A stretch of 64,000 nt of DNA from Herbidospora mongoliensis. Its GTDB lineage: Bacteria > Actinomycetota > Actinomycetes > Streptosporangiales > Streptosporangiaceae. Both the position numbers and the translations under genes were made by a program. Under the pieces are notes generated by a model. It did no database searches. It saw only the letters and a list, made by a program, of their open reading frames with translations, and had not been told where the DNA came from. Each line of letters opens with the position of its first letter. Within the stretch, counting starts at the first letter, position 1. The stretch is from positions 89,194-153,193 of the forward strand of contig NZ_BBXD01000012.1 of NCBI RefSeq assembly GCF_001570545.1, given 5' to 3'. This document shows, piece by piece, positions 1 to 9,035 of the stretch.

Positions 1-3000
1 GCGATGGTCGCCGTCCCGATGGCCGTCCAGTCCTCGCCGTTCGCGGACCTGTACGTCGTCACGGTGGATCCGACCCGCGATACCCGCAGCCACACGGGCG
101 CGGTAGCGGCCCCACCGTCGACGTCGGAGTTGAAGTTGGCCTGCTGATGGATCCCGTTCGCCGGCGTGAGCATCACCCCGGAGTACGGCGAGAGAGCCGT
201 AGCCGCCGACTTGATCATCAGCCCCGACTTGGCCCAGTTGTCGGTGTTCTCCTGGCTGATCACCCGCGCCACGATCGTCCCGTTCGCCGGAAGCGTCCGG
301 TACACGTAGTGCATCTGGTCAGCGGTCCCCCACACGTCCCCACCCGCGCCGGAGATCGTGAAGGTCCGCCCGTTGACACTCGCGGTCCCCGCCAGCGCGG
401 GAGTCCCCACGTCGACGGAGTTCCACCCGGAGGGCAGCCCGGTCGTGTTGGCGGGCGTCACCGTCACGTCCGAGAACGTCGCGGTCGTCCGCTGGCTCCC
501 GTCGTGGGAGACCGCGAACAGGCCGACCTGCGCCGCGGCCGCCATGGCGACCGTCCGTGCCCCGATCCGGGTCCAGGTCACCCCGTCGTCGGAGTCGAAG
601 GCCGTGAACGTGTTCCCGGCCCGCACCAGCTTCAGCCACACCGGTGCTTCCACGTCAGACCCGGTCACGTCCTGTTCCCCGGTCGTCTGCAGGTGCACGC
701 CGTGGTCGGCGCTGATCAGCAGGGAGGCGTACGGAGACCCCGCGATGGTCGTCTCCTTGAACATGACGCCGGCCTTCGTCCACGCCTCGGCCCGGGTCAG
801 TGAGTTCACCCGGGCGACGATGGTCCCGTCGCCCGTGAGCGACCGGCGCACGAAGTGCATCTGGTCGGTCGTGCCCCAGACGTCGTCTCCGGCGGCGGTG
901 ATGGAGAAGACGCCGCCCAGTTCCCCGGAAGACCCGGCCAGGACGGGGTTGCCCACGTCCCCGCCCGTCCACAGCGCGGGAAGGCCGTTGTCGTCGGCCG
1001 ACTCGAAGGCCACGTGGTCGAACGTCGCCGTGCCGAGGACGGTTCCGTCCCGGTGGGCGGTGACGAACATGCCGGCGGAGACCGTCTCCGGCAGACCGGG
1101 CAGGGTGTGCTGTCCGACCAGTGTCCAGTTCGTTCCGTCGGGTGACCGGAACGCCTTGATCACGTCGCCCTCGCGGGTGAGGCGGGCCCACGCGTCCGGG
1201 AACGTGAACGGGCCGCCGACCACCGAAGACGGATCGGAGGTCTGGAAGTGCATCCCGTTCTCGGGGGTGACGAACAGGTCCGCGTACGAGGTGGGGCCCT
1301 TGATCATGAGGCCCGCCTTGGCCCACGGAGCCGTCTCCGACTGCGAGGTGATCCTGGCGGTGATGGAGCCGTCCCCGGTCAGCGGGCGGTTGAGGAACGA
1401 GTGTTCCTCGGTGTCGGCCCACACGTCGGTGCCGCCGCCGTTGACCGTGTACGTCCCGGTCGCGGTGTCGTAGGTGGCGGAGCCCGCCGGGGTGGCGCCG
1501 TCGACGTCCGCGCGGGTCCACGGGCTGGGCACGGGGCCGACCGTCGAGCCCTGGGTGACCTGGACGTTCTCGAAGACCGCCTCGCTCAGCGCGGTCATGT
1601 CGTGGGAGCTGACCCACAGCCCGATCGTCGCCTGGGCGGCCATCGGCAGGGTGGTGGTCCCGATCGCGGTCCACACGACGCCGTCCGCGGAGCGGTAGGC
1701 GGTGAAGACGTTGCCGGTCCTGGACAGTTTCATCCAGCCGCCGAGGGAGGCGTATCCGCCGCCGTCGCCCTGGAAGTCGTACTGGAAGTGCATCCCGTTC
1801 TCTGGGGTCAGCGCCACCGCCGCGTACGCGGCCATCGGTGTCGCCGACGCCTTGATCATGATGCCGGCCTTGGCCCACGGGTGGGTGTTGCTCTGCTCCG
1901 CGAGCTTGGCGATGATCATGCCGTCGCCCTGGAGGGGCTGGAAGACGTACCGGAACTCGTCGGTCTGGTCCCAGACGTCGTTGCCGCCGCCCTTGATCGT
2001 GAACGAGCCGGCGTCGTAGTACGTCGTCCCGGCGACGGTGCGCGGGCCGATGTCGGCGCTGGCCCAGGGCGCGGGCGGCTGGGTCAGCTCCAGGAAGCCG
2101 GCCTCGTACGCGGTGTCCTCGTCGGGGGTGACGATCGTGTGGGTGATCTCGCCCTCGTCCGACCAGCCCTGCCAGGCGTACTGCCTGCCGTTCCAGAACT
2201 GGGTGCCGGGGGCGCTCAGCACGCGTTCGACGCCCACGACCGCCTGCTCGACCTTGGTCCCGGTGAACGGCACGCCGTCGACCGTGTACGTCGGCCCGAG
2301 CGGATCGGAGGTGAAGGTCAGCTCGACCAGGTTGGGCTTCACGTCCACGAACGACGTGTGCTGCAGCCCGCCCGCGTCGGTCACCGTCAACTGCACGCGG
2401 TACCACGTCGTGGCCACGTTGTCGGAGACGCGGGGGATGGTGAACGTCCCGCCGCGCACGCCGTTGACCGGCCCGAGGAACGGGTGCACGTGGTCGGCGT
2501 GGTGGAAGATCACCGACCACGAGAACGCCGAGGCCGGCAGGGTGCCGTCTTCGGGGTCGGTGCCCGTGGCCGCGTAGGTGATGGTGTCACCGGCGTCGTA
2601 CTTGGCATTGTTGACGGGCGCGGTGATCGTGCCCGTCGGCCTCCGGTTGCCGACGGTGACCTTCACCGTCGCCTGCGTGGACTTCTCGCCGTCGCTGACC
2701 GTCAGCGTCACGTTGTAGGTGCCGTTGGTCGTGTACGTCTTGGTCGGGCTCGCCTGCGTCGAGGTCGTGCCGTCCTTGAAGTCCCACAGATAGGTCACGT
2801 CGTCGCCCTCGTCGGGGTCGCCCGAGCCGAGAGACGAGAAGTGGACCTCCAGCGGCCCGAGGCCGTCGGTCGGCGTGGCCGCCGCCTTGGCGATCGGGGC
2901 GCGGTTGCCGCCCGAGGGGGCGATCTTGTAGAACGCGCCGGGGAAGATGTTGAGCTGGTACAGGTTCCCGTCGGGGCCGGTCGAGATCTGGACCGGGGTG

Positions 3001-4004
3001 CCGGCGTTCAGGTCGAAGTCGTTGACCGAGATGACGCTCTTGTACTCCGCGTCCATCTTCAGGTACTTGATGAACCCGAGCGTGTAGTCGGCGAAGAAGA
3101 CCGCGTTCTGATACTCCGCCGGGAAGGTGCTCCCGGTGTAGATCTCCAGCGAGGTCACCGAACCGGCCGCGGCCGGGGGAGCGGTGTGCGGGTAGGTGTA
3201 GACCGGGTTGGCGTAGCCGCATCCGGCGCAGAAGCCCTCCGTGAGGGGCCAGCCGTAGTTGGCGCCCTTCTCGACGAGGTTGATCTCCTCCCACTCCGAG
3301 CCGCCGACGTCACCGGTCAGGATCTTCCCGGCGTTGGGGCCGTTCGGCACGACGTCCCAGCGGAACGGGTTGCGCAGGCCGTAGGCCCAGATCGACCGCT
3401 CTGCGCCCGGAGTGCCGGCGAACGGGTTGTCCGGCGGGATCGAGCCGTCCTTGTTGACGCGCAGGATCTTGCCGTGCGGCGTGCCGAGGTTCTGCGAGTT
3501 CGGGTTGTACGTGTTCATCCCCAGCGACCAGTAGAGCTTGCCGTCGGGGAGGAAGCGCAGCTCGCCGCCGTGGTGGAACACGTTCGACGGCTGGTTCGAC
3601 TGGACCAGCACCAGTTCGGAGGCCGCCGCGATGGTGTCGCCGGTGACGGTGAAGCGGCTCAGCCGGTTGAAGTTGTCGCTGCGGGTGTAGGCGACGTAGA
3701 TGTAGTGGTTGGTCGCGAAGTCGGGGTCGATCTCGAGCCCGAGCAGGCCGCGCTCGTCGGCGTTGGCGGTCGGCACGGTGATCATCGGCGCGGTCTGCAG
3801 CGCGCCGTTCTTGATCAGCCGGATCGCGCCGTTCTTCTCGCCGATGAAGACGCGCCCGTCCGGCGCGAACCGGAAGGCCGTCGGGGTGTCCAGGCCCTCG
3901 GCGAGCAGGGTCTTGTCGAACTCCACCGGCGGCGCGGCGTGCGCCGCCGTGGCGGGGACGAAGAGGAGGGCGGCCAGGAGGAGTAACGCGGTGAGGATGC
4001 GCAT
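1..4004 (-). CDS. Secreted glucose/sorbosone-type dehydrogenase with PKD and repeated beta-sandwich domains (3' end cut by window)
   Basis: The frame is open from an ATG at 4004 to the window edge, so at least 1,334 residues are visible and the C-terminus is missing. Residues 1-26 form a signal peptide (MRILTALLLLAALLF, then a TAAHA cleavage region). Residues about 27-355 match a soluble PQQ-type glucose/sorbosone dehydrogenase beta-propeller (DGRVFIGEKNG, HHGGELRF, GLRNPFRWD, NYGWP). A PKD domain follows at about 365-455 (YLWDFKDG, NVTLTVSDG), then two Ig-like or linker domains to about 640. After that come four copies of a roughly 180-residue unit with the pattern DVWGTxDxxHYVYRxL and WAKAGxMIK, resembling the DUF1349/laminin-G-like sandwich. 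The protein is probably extracellular and acts on, or binds, sugar polymers. It is the last gene of the operon, 11 bp behind the glycosyltransferase. The substrate is not predictable. Confidence 0.85.
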   Translation of the reverse strand, partial: MRILTALLLLAALLFVPATAAHAAPPVEFDKTLLAEGLDTPTAFRFAPDGRVFIGEKNGAIRLIKNGALQTAPMITVPTANADERGLLGLEIDPDFATNHYIYVAYTRSDNFNRLSRFTVTGDTIAAASELVLVQSNQPSNVFHHGGELRFLPDGKLYWSLGMNTYNPNSQNLGTPHGKILRVNKDGSIPPDNPFAGTPGAERSIWAYGLRNPFRWDVVPNGPNAGKILTGDVGGSEWEEINLVEKGANYGWPLTEGFCAGCGYANPVYTYPHTAPPAAAGSVTSLEIYTGSTFPAEYQNAVFFADYTLGFIKYLKMDAEYKSVISVNDFDLNAGTPVQISTGPDGNLYQLNIFPGAFYKIAPSGGNRAPIAKAAATPTDGLGPLEVHFSSLGSGDPDEGDDVTYLWDFKDGTTSTQASPTKTYTTNGTYNVTLTVSDGEKSTQATVKVTVGNRRPTGTITAPVNNAKYDAGDTITYAATGTDPEDGTLPASAFSWSVIFHHADHVHPFLGPVNGVRGGTFTIPRVSDNVATTWYRVQLTVTDAGGLQHTSFVDVKPNLVELTFTSDPLGPTYTVDGVPFTGTKVEQAVVGVERVLSAPGTQFWNGRQYAWQGWSDEGEITHTIVTPDEDTAYEAGFLELTQPPAPWASADIGPRTVAGTTYYDAGSFTIKGGGNDVWDQTDEFRYVFQPLQGDGMIIAKLAEQSNTHPWAKAGIMIKASATPMAAYAAVALTPENGMHFQYDFQGDGGGYASLGGWMKLSRTGNVFTAYRSADGVVWTAIGTTTLPMAAQATIGLWVSSHDMTALSEAVFENVQVTQGSTVGPVPSPWTRADVDGATPAGSATYDTATGTYTVNGGGTDVWADTEEHSFLNRPLTGDGSITARITSQSETAPWAKAGLMIKGPTSYADLFVTPENGMHFQTSDPSSVVGGPFTFPDAWARLTREGDVIKAFRSPDGTNWTLVGQHTLPGLPETVSAGMFVTAHRDGTVLGTATFDHVAFESADDNGLPALWTGGDVGNPVLAGSSGELGGVFSITAAGDDVWGTTDQMHFVRRSLTGDGTIVARVNSLTRAEAWTKAGVMFKETTIAGSPYASLLISADHGVHLQTTGEQDVTGSDVEAPVWLKLVRAGNTFTAFDSDDGVTWTRIGARTVAMAAAAQVGLFAVSHDGSQRTTATFSDVTVTPANTTGLPSGWNSVDVGTPALAGTASVNGRTFTISGAGGDVWGTADQMHYVYRTLPANGTIVARVISQENTDNWAKSGLMIKSAATALSPYSGVMLTPANGIHQQANFNSDVDGGAATAPVWLRVSRVGSTVTTYRSANGEDWTAIGTATI

Positions 4005-4015
4005 GGTGGTGCTAC

Positions 4016-5497
4016 CTAGTCGGTCAGGGCAGGCATGGGGGCGGGGGCCTTCTTCTCCTCGACGACGGTCTCCTCGTCGTGCGAGGTGGCGTGGTCGACC
4101 AGACCGTGCTCGGTGAGCTCCCAGTAGTGGCGTCGCGACGGACGCAGGAGCTGGAAGAAGGCCTTGTAGGCCGCGACGCTCATGAGGCCCCAGTAGAGGG
4201 GCACCGTCAGCATGGCCCTCACGGCACGATGGAGCCCCCGCTCCATGCAGCCGGTCATGAGGCAGTACATCATCAGGAAGTTGCCGAGGATCATCGTGAG
4301 CACGCCGAGATAGAGCACGACGGCCGGGAAGAGCGCCTCGATGTACTGCGTGCCGGTGAAGATGTAGATCAGCGTCATGACCCAGAAGAACGGGTTGACC
4401 AGCGTGGTGAACGTGGAGAACCCGAGCGTCAGGTGGAAGGCGATCCAGCGGCGGGTGCCGAGCTCACGCCACAGCTTGACCGGGTGGCGGGTGTGCACCA
4501 GCCACGTCTGGATGTAGCCCTTGATCCACCGCGACCGCTGCCGCACCCAGTTGCCCAGGTGGCTGTTGGCCTCCTCCTCGGTGACCGACACCATCATGCG
4601 CACGTCCCAGCCGCGCCGGGCGATGCGGATGCCGAGGTCGGCGTCCTCCGTCACGTTGTACGGGTCCCAGCCGCCCAGCGCCCGCAGGGCGTCGGTGCGG
4701 AAGTGGTTGGACGTGCCGCCCAGCGGGATGGCCAGCCGGTGCCGGTCCAGGCCCCGCAGGGACAGGGAGAAGTTGGTGGCGTACTCGGCCGCGAAGCACT
4801 GGGTCAGCCAGTTGGTCCACGGGTTCCAGTACTGCAGTTCGGCCTGCACGCACACCACGCGGTCGGCCAGCAGCCGGAAGGCCAGCACCGACTTGCGGAG
4901 CTGGTCGGGGTCGGGCCGGTCCTCGGCGTCGTAGATGACGCAGAACTCGCCGCGCGCCATCTGCAGGCCGTAGTTGCACGCCTTGGGCTTGGTCTTGGGC
5001 ATCGAGTGCGGGACCAGCACGACCTCGAACTGCGGCAGCAGCTCGATGTGCTCCAGGGCGCCCCGGGTGGCCTCGTCGTCCTCCTCGATGAGCAGGAGGA
5101 TCTGCAGCTTGTCCTGGGGGTAGTCCATCTGGGACAGCCGCTTGACCAGGAACGGCAGCACCTCGGCCTCCCGGTGCAGCGGCACCAGGACGGTGTAGAG
5201 GGGCAGCGCGTCCCACGGGATGGTGTCGATGTCGTGGGGCTCGAAGCGGAGCACCGCGGAGCCCCAGGCGCCGAACACCATGGCCAGCTTGAACGCGATG
5301 ACCGCGACGTAGATCGCGGTCACGAAGGCGACGGCGGCCTGGCCGTACCAGATGGGGCCGGGGCCCCAGCCGGTGAAGATGTGGAGCGTCACGGCTCCGA
5401 CCAGCAGGGCGATCACCAGGGTGCCGGCGACCGCCTGGCCCCTGCTGAGCAGGCGGCGCGCGCTCAGTTCGTCGGGAATTTCGGCGGTGGTGTTCAT
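4016..5497 (-). CDS. Membrane glycosyltransferase family 2, processive (cellulose/hyaluronan synthase-like)
   Basis: The product is 493 aa. The ATG at 5497 overlaps the stop of the upstream glycosyltransferase (ATGA), which fixes the start and indicates translational coupling. Two N-terminal membrane segments (about 22-42 and 50-75) precede a GT-A domain with EEDDEA (about 138), YDAEDRPDPD (about 190, the nucleotide-sugar/metal DxD), TEDADLG (about 282, catalytic base region) and QRSRW (about 316). The last motif is the QxxRW signature of processive synthases. Three or more C-terminal membrane helices follow, then a charged tail. It should transfer sugars from a nucleotide donor at the cytoplasmic membrane and may extrude a polysaccharide. 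The polymer is unknown. Its neighbours (GtrA, GT2) suggest one surface-glycan pathway. Confidence 0.88.
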   Translation of the reverse strand: MNTTAEIPDELSARRLLSRGQAVAGTLVIALLVGAVTLHIFTGWGPGPIWYGQAAVAFVTAIYVAVIAFKLAMVFGAWGSAVLRFEPHDIDTIPWDALPLYTVLVPLHREAEVLPFLVKRLSQMDYPQDKLQILLLIEEDDEATRGALEHIELLPQFEVVLVPHSMPKTKPKACNYGLQMARGEFCVIYDAEDRPDPDQLRKSVLAFRLLADRVVCVQAELQYWNPWTNWLTQCFAAEYATNFSLSLRGLDRHRLAIPLGGTSNHFRTDALRALGGWDPYNVTEDADLGIRIARRGWDVRMMVSVTEEEANSHLGNWVRQRSRWIKGYIQTWLVHTRHPVKLWRELGTRRWIAFHLTLGFSTFTTLVNPFFWVMTLIYIFTGTQYIEALFPAVVLYLGVLTMILGNFLMMYCLMTGCMERGLHRAVRAMLTVPLYWGLMSVAAYKAFFQLLRPSRRHYWELTEHGLVDHATSHDEETVVEEKKAPAPMPALTD

Positions 5498-7791
5498 CGC
5501 GCGGTCTCCGTTCCGATGGCGCGGTAGATCAGCCGGTCGGCGTCCTGGTAGAGCAGCTGGTAGTTCTCGTTGAGGATCGGGGTGTTGTGGAGTGACTTGT
5601 GGACGCCGTCCTCGGAGCCCGCCGACGAGCGCATGTAGATCCAGCGGACCTTGCTCTCGACGGGGTCCACCAGCGCCGGTTCCCACATCCGGAACGAACC
5701 CTCGTAGATGACCTCTCCGAGCGGCAGCTGCGACTGGAAGGTGACGAGCTCGTTGCCGAAGTTCTGCATGAGCACCCGGCCGCCGTCGTAGTTCTCCTTC
5801 AGCCAGTTGGCCGAGCCGACGTCGATCCGGCCGCCGGGGGAGGCGAGGTAGGCCATCGGCTCCTCCAGCGTCTTGGTGCCCGGCACCGCCAGGACCGTCG
5901 CCGCCAGCGCCACCGCGACGAGCGGCGCCGCCTTCTTGATGTACGTGACCAGGAACCCCATGAACACCGCCGCGCCCAGCGCCATGACCATGCCGAACCG
6001 CACGTTGTAGAGGTCGCCGTGGATCTCCGTGACGTGCAGCGGGCGCTGCCCGGCGTACAGCGTGAAGATGTAGAACGGCAGGAACCCCAGCAGCGCGTAC
6101 GGCGCCAGCGTGGCCGCGTGGATGCGGTGGCGGACGAAGTAGAGGACCACGCCAAGCGCGGCGAGGCCGAGCGTCACCCAGCCGATGTCGTCGCCCATGG
6201 CGATCAGGTAGGTCTGGGCCGAGACGACGATGTCGCCGACCGTCTGGTCGCCGGCGGTCACCCAGAGAGACGGCTTGGCGTACTCGCCGACCTGCCAATA
6301 CAGCGGATTGCCGAAGATGAGCCAGTTCCAGCCGCACCAGGCCGCGATGCCGCTGTAGGCGATCACCGAGAAGAAGATCAGGTTCGCCTCGATGTGGGTG
6401 TAACCCCGCCATCTCCGCAGCGCCGTGTAGCCGACGACGCAGGTCACCGCGAGGCAGAGGATCCAGCCTTCGTACCTGGTCAGCGTCGCGAGAACGGTCC
6501 ACATCGAGGAGAGGGCGATCTGGCCGTAGCGCCCGGTCCGGCACCACTCCTGCAGGTGGTAGACCGCGCCCGCGATGCAGGCGAACAGCAGCGACTCGGT
6601 CATCGGGGTGGCCTGCAGGTAGAGCGCGTTGGTGTTCAGCGCGAACACCGCGGCCGCCGCGACGCCGGCCCAGCGGTTGTCGGCCATGCCGCTGGCGATC
6701 TTGTACAGGTATCGGACCGTGATGACGTACGAGGCCATCGAGACGATGCTCGACGCCATGCCGGTCGTGTAGAACCACTCGATCCACACGAACGGCACGG
6801 CGAGGACGTGGGGCAAGGGAAGCCACACGCCACCGAGCTGGGCGACGCCCGCGGTCGGGCTGTCCACCACGCGCGCGGCGATCAGGACGTGCGAGACCGC
6901 ATCCTTATAGCTGAGGACGACGCCCTCGTTGAAGTAATAGATTGCCGCCACGACGGAGAGAACGGCGGCGAGGCCGGTCACCACCGCCAGCAGCGGGTCG
7001 TCCGGGGTGAGCGCACGACGGGTGCGACGCCACTTGAGGCCGTCCCTGACCAGGTCGCGGTAGACGCTGGCGAGGCTGGTGAGCGACCGCAGGATGACCC
7101 GCATCGACGCGCCGGTCTGGTGGCCGTGCTGGCGCGGATAGTGGTTGACCGGGTGTTCGACGATGCGCGTGTACCCCGCGCCGATCTTGGCCAGCAGCTC
7201 CGGGGAGATCGCGGCGGCCTCACCCGTCAGCGTCAGGTGGTCCAGGAGCTTGCGGTCGAGCAGCTTGTAGGCGCAGTCGACGTCACGGCTGCGGGTGCGC
7301 AGCAGCACCCGGTTCATCTGGGTCCAGATCCACGCGTTGACCTTGCGCATGAACGGGTCGGCCCGGTGCTTGCGGTAGCCGATCACTCCGTCGGCGCGCT
7401 CGTCGCGCTGCACCTGGAGGAAGGTCAGCAGATCTTCCGCCCTGAACTGACCGTCGGAGTCGGTCAGCAGGATCCGCCGCATGTCGGTCTGGTCGAGGGC
7501 GGCCGCGATACCGGTGCGGACGGCCCCGCCATAACCCTGGTTGACCTGGTGGTGAACGGCGATGACGCGGCCGGGGTAGAGCTCGGCGAGCTCGTCGAGC
7601 ACCCGTCCGGTCCCGTCGGGGGAGCCGTCGTTGACGACGACCACCTTGTGCTCCATGTCGGCGAGCGTGGTGAGGAAGTCCTCAACTGTTGCCCGCAGGT
7701 TCTCTTCTTCGTTGTACGCGGGCATGACGACGGTCACGCCCTCGGTGTATAAGCGCGCGGCTCGGGGCGCGCTGGATATTTCGAGGGTCAC
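5494..7791 (-). CDS. GT2 glycosyltransferase fused to a multipass membrane domain (DPM1-like plus GT39/ArnT-like)
   Basis: The product is 765 aa. Residues 1-245 are a polyprenyl-phosphate-sugar synthase-like GT2 domain: VVMPAYNEEENL (about 21-32), VVNDGSPDG (about 53-61), TDSDGQF (about 110) and HYPRQHG near 220. From about 265 to 640 the chain is strongly hydrophobic with some ten membrane helices and resembles lipid-linked glycosyltransferases of the GT39/GT83 type. A soluble C-terminal region of about 120 residues follows. A plausible role is to load a sugar onto undecaprenyl phosphate and then use or export it; this is inference from the fusion. It overlaps both neighbours by 4 bp, so it is the middle of a tight operon. 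The start at 7791 overlaps the gtrA-like stop. Confidence 0.85.
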   Translation of the reverse strand: MTLEISSAPRAARLYTEGVTVVMPAYNEEENLRATVEDFLTTLADMEHKVVVVNDGSPDGTGRVLDELAELYPGRVIAVHHQVNQGYGGAVRTGIAAALDQTDMRRILLTDSDGQFRAEDLLTFLQVQRDERADGVIGYRKHRADPFMRKVNAWIWTQMNRVLLRTRSRDVDCAYKLLDRKLLDHLTLTGEAAAISPELLAKIGAGYTRIVEHPVNHYPRQHGHQTGASMRVILRSLTSLASVYRDLVRDGLKWRRTRRALTPDDPLLAVVTGLAAVLSVVAAIYYFNEGVVLSYKDAVSHVLIAARVVDSPTAGVAQLGGVWLPLPHVLAVPFVWIEWFYTTGMASSIVSMASYVITVRYLYKIASGMADNRWAGVAAAAVFALNTNALYLQATPMTESLLFACIAGAVYHLQEWCRTGRYGQIALSSMWTVLATLTRYEGWILCLAVTCVVGYTALRRWRGYTHIEANLIFFSVIAYSGIAAWCGWNWLIFGNPLYWQVGEYAKPSLWVTAGDQTVGDIVVSAQTYLIAMGDDIGWVTLGLAALGVVLYFVRHRIHAATLAPYALLGFLPFYIFTLYAGQRPLHVTEIHGDLYNVRFGMVMALGAAVFMGFLVTYIKKAAPLVAVALAATVLAVPGTKTLEEPMAYLASPGGRIDVGSANWLKENYDGGRVLMQNFGNELVTFQSQLPLGEVIYEGSFRMWEPALVDPVESKVRWIYMRSSAGSEDGVHKSLHNTPILNENYQLLYQDADRLIYRAIGTETAR

Positions 7792-8264
7792 GCGAGGGCC
7801 TCGGCCTTCTCTGGGGCCTTCTCACGGGTGGCGAATACGAACTTGTCACATATGAGATACGTGACAATCGTGCCGATTAGGACACCGGTCGCAGCAGAAA
7901 TGAGAGTGGGCAGGTATGGGTGTACGAGGGCGAAAACGCCCGTATTGACCGCAAGTGACAGCAGCGCGGTGCCGTTGTAGCTCGACCATCGTCTGAAGGT
8001 GAGCGGGAAACGGCGGTCCCCCCAGGTGAACTTGGAGCTCAACACGAAGTTGAGCTGCGCAGACAGGAGAAAACCGATGGCATCGGCGGCGACCCAGGGG
8101 GTGCCGGCCGATGCCATTGCTTCCATCGCGAGGTACTGGACTCCGAAGCAGAAACCACCCACCAGGAGAAATCGAACCACACGTAAGTGATAATCCGGAA
8201 CAATCGCCACTCGTCCCCCACGGCTCGTGCTCGTGATCGCGGATTGGTACGTGCCAAGCGTCAT
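7788..8264 (-). CDS. GtrA-family membrane protein
   Basis: This is a small four-helix membrane protein of the GtrA family, which is thought to flip polyprenyl-linked sugars across the membrane for surface glycosylation. The hydrophobic core contains RFLLVGGFCFGVQYLAMEA, QLNFVLSSKFTW and a final helix ending ICDKFVF. The 3' end overlaps the next gene by 4 bp. The start is uncertain: the frame is open back to a GTG at 8363. ATGs at 8279 and 8264 and a GTG at 8210 (with a GGGGGA upstream, three bases away) are all possible, and the last fits the usual family length best. The gene uses more A/T-ending codons than its neighbours. It is the first gene of the glycan operon. Confidence 0.8.
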   Translation of the reverse strand: MTLGTYQSAITSTSRGGRVAIVPDYHLRVVRFLLVGGFCFGVQYLAMEAMASAGTPWVAADAIGFLLSAQLNFVLSSKFTWGDRRFPLTFRRWSSYNGTALLSLAVNTGVFALVHPYLPTLISAATGVLIGTIVTYLICDKFVFATREKAPEKAEALA

Positions 8265-8294
8265 GAAGTTTAGTGACATGCACGGAATGGCGAC

Positions 8295-8327
8295 GTTATC
8301 GCGGCGTGAACTATACCTAGCGATAAC
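8295..8327 (-). promoter_or_regulatory. Inverted repeat and possible -10 box upstream of the gtrA-like operon
   Basis: GTTATCG (8295-8301) and CGATAAC (8321-8327) form perfect 7-bp arms 19 bp apart. Between them, on the minus strand, lies TATAGT (8315-8310), a good -10 candidate for transcription into the glycan operon. No convincing -35 box is seen. If this is the promoter, the gtrA start must be one of the downstream codons (8279, 8264 or 8210). The arrangement would suit a repressor site flanking the promoter. Confidence 0.35.
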
Positions 8328-8574
8328 CTCTGCAGAGAAGTTAAGTTTGTGAACCTCTGACACGGCCTGATGACATAGGCCCGTTGTGTCCCTGCCCCGT
8401 TTGGAACGGTCCCGGCAGGTCAGGCGGATCTTTCAGATATCCGCGGAGTCAGGGTTCACATGAAAACGATGGCGTGTCCTGGCGGGCGTGGGGGACCCGC
8501 CAGGACACGCACCGCTCCGAGCGACGCGGCGAGGATGCCGACGACCCCGGCGAGGGATGGGGTCGTAGGCGCCG

Positions 8575-8982
8575 CTAATCGCGCGGAGTCACTGGGGCAC
8601 CGTCTGGGGCACCGTCGTCTTCGCCGAGCGGTGCGCGGTAGTGGCTCTCGATCAACCGGGCCGCGCCCACCGGGTCGTCTGAGGGATGGGTCATCTCGCG
8701 ACCATCCTCGTTCCAGACGAACAACCCGTGTTTGCACCAAACGGTCACATCGGCCGATACCGACAGAACGGACATGCCATTTCCGTTGCTCTGGTAGGTG
8801 TGGGTGAAGCCCTGGCGGTGCAGCGCGTACCTCAGGAGTCGCGTCGCCTCGCAGGGATCGCGCCAGGGCAGGTAGGGCCTACCCGCACGGACCGCCAACA
8901 CCGTCCCACCCCCATTGGATGGATTTGTACCAACGTTTGGATAATGCGGCGCACGCACCGCCAGGTCAAGTAGTTGTTCCAA
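8575..8982 (-). CDS. Hypothetical protein divergent from a GntR regulator
   Basis: The product is about 135 aa from a TTG at 8982; the frame is open back to a GTG at 9042, but that would overlap the divergent GntR gene. I do not recognise a named domain. The sequence looks like a real soluble protein: LDLAVRAPHYPNVG, then PYLPWRDPCEATRLLRYALHRQGF, an alternating beta-strand region (MSVLSVSADVTVWCKHGLFVWN) and DPVGAARLI near the C-terminus. Its position, back to back with a HutC-type GntR gene, suggests the regulator may control it. No ribosome binding site supports any of the starts, so the gene could be leaderless. Confidence 0.5.
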   Translation of the reverse strand: MEQLLDLAVRAPHYPNVGTNPSNGGGTVLAVRAGRPYLPWRDPCEATRLLRYALHRQGFTHTYQSNGNGMSVLSVSADVTVWCKHGLFVWNEDGREMTHPSDDPVGAARLIESHYRAPLGEDDGAPDGAPVTPRD

Positions 8983-9035
8983 GTTAGATCGAGATCGTCT
9001 AGATTTGTTGGCACAAAAGGGTGGATTGAGGAAAG

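Noticed and set aside
1248-3986. A 912-codon plus-strand open frame opposite the sugar dehydrogenase
   Set aside because: Its translation is Arg/Gly/Val-rich without domains, a typical antisense shadow of a GC-rich gene, whereas the minus-strand frame has clear dehydrogenase and PKD motifs.
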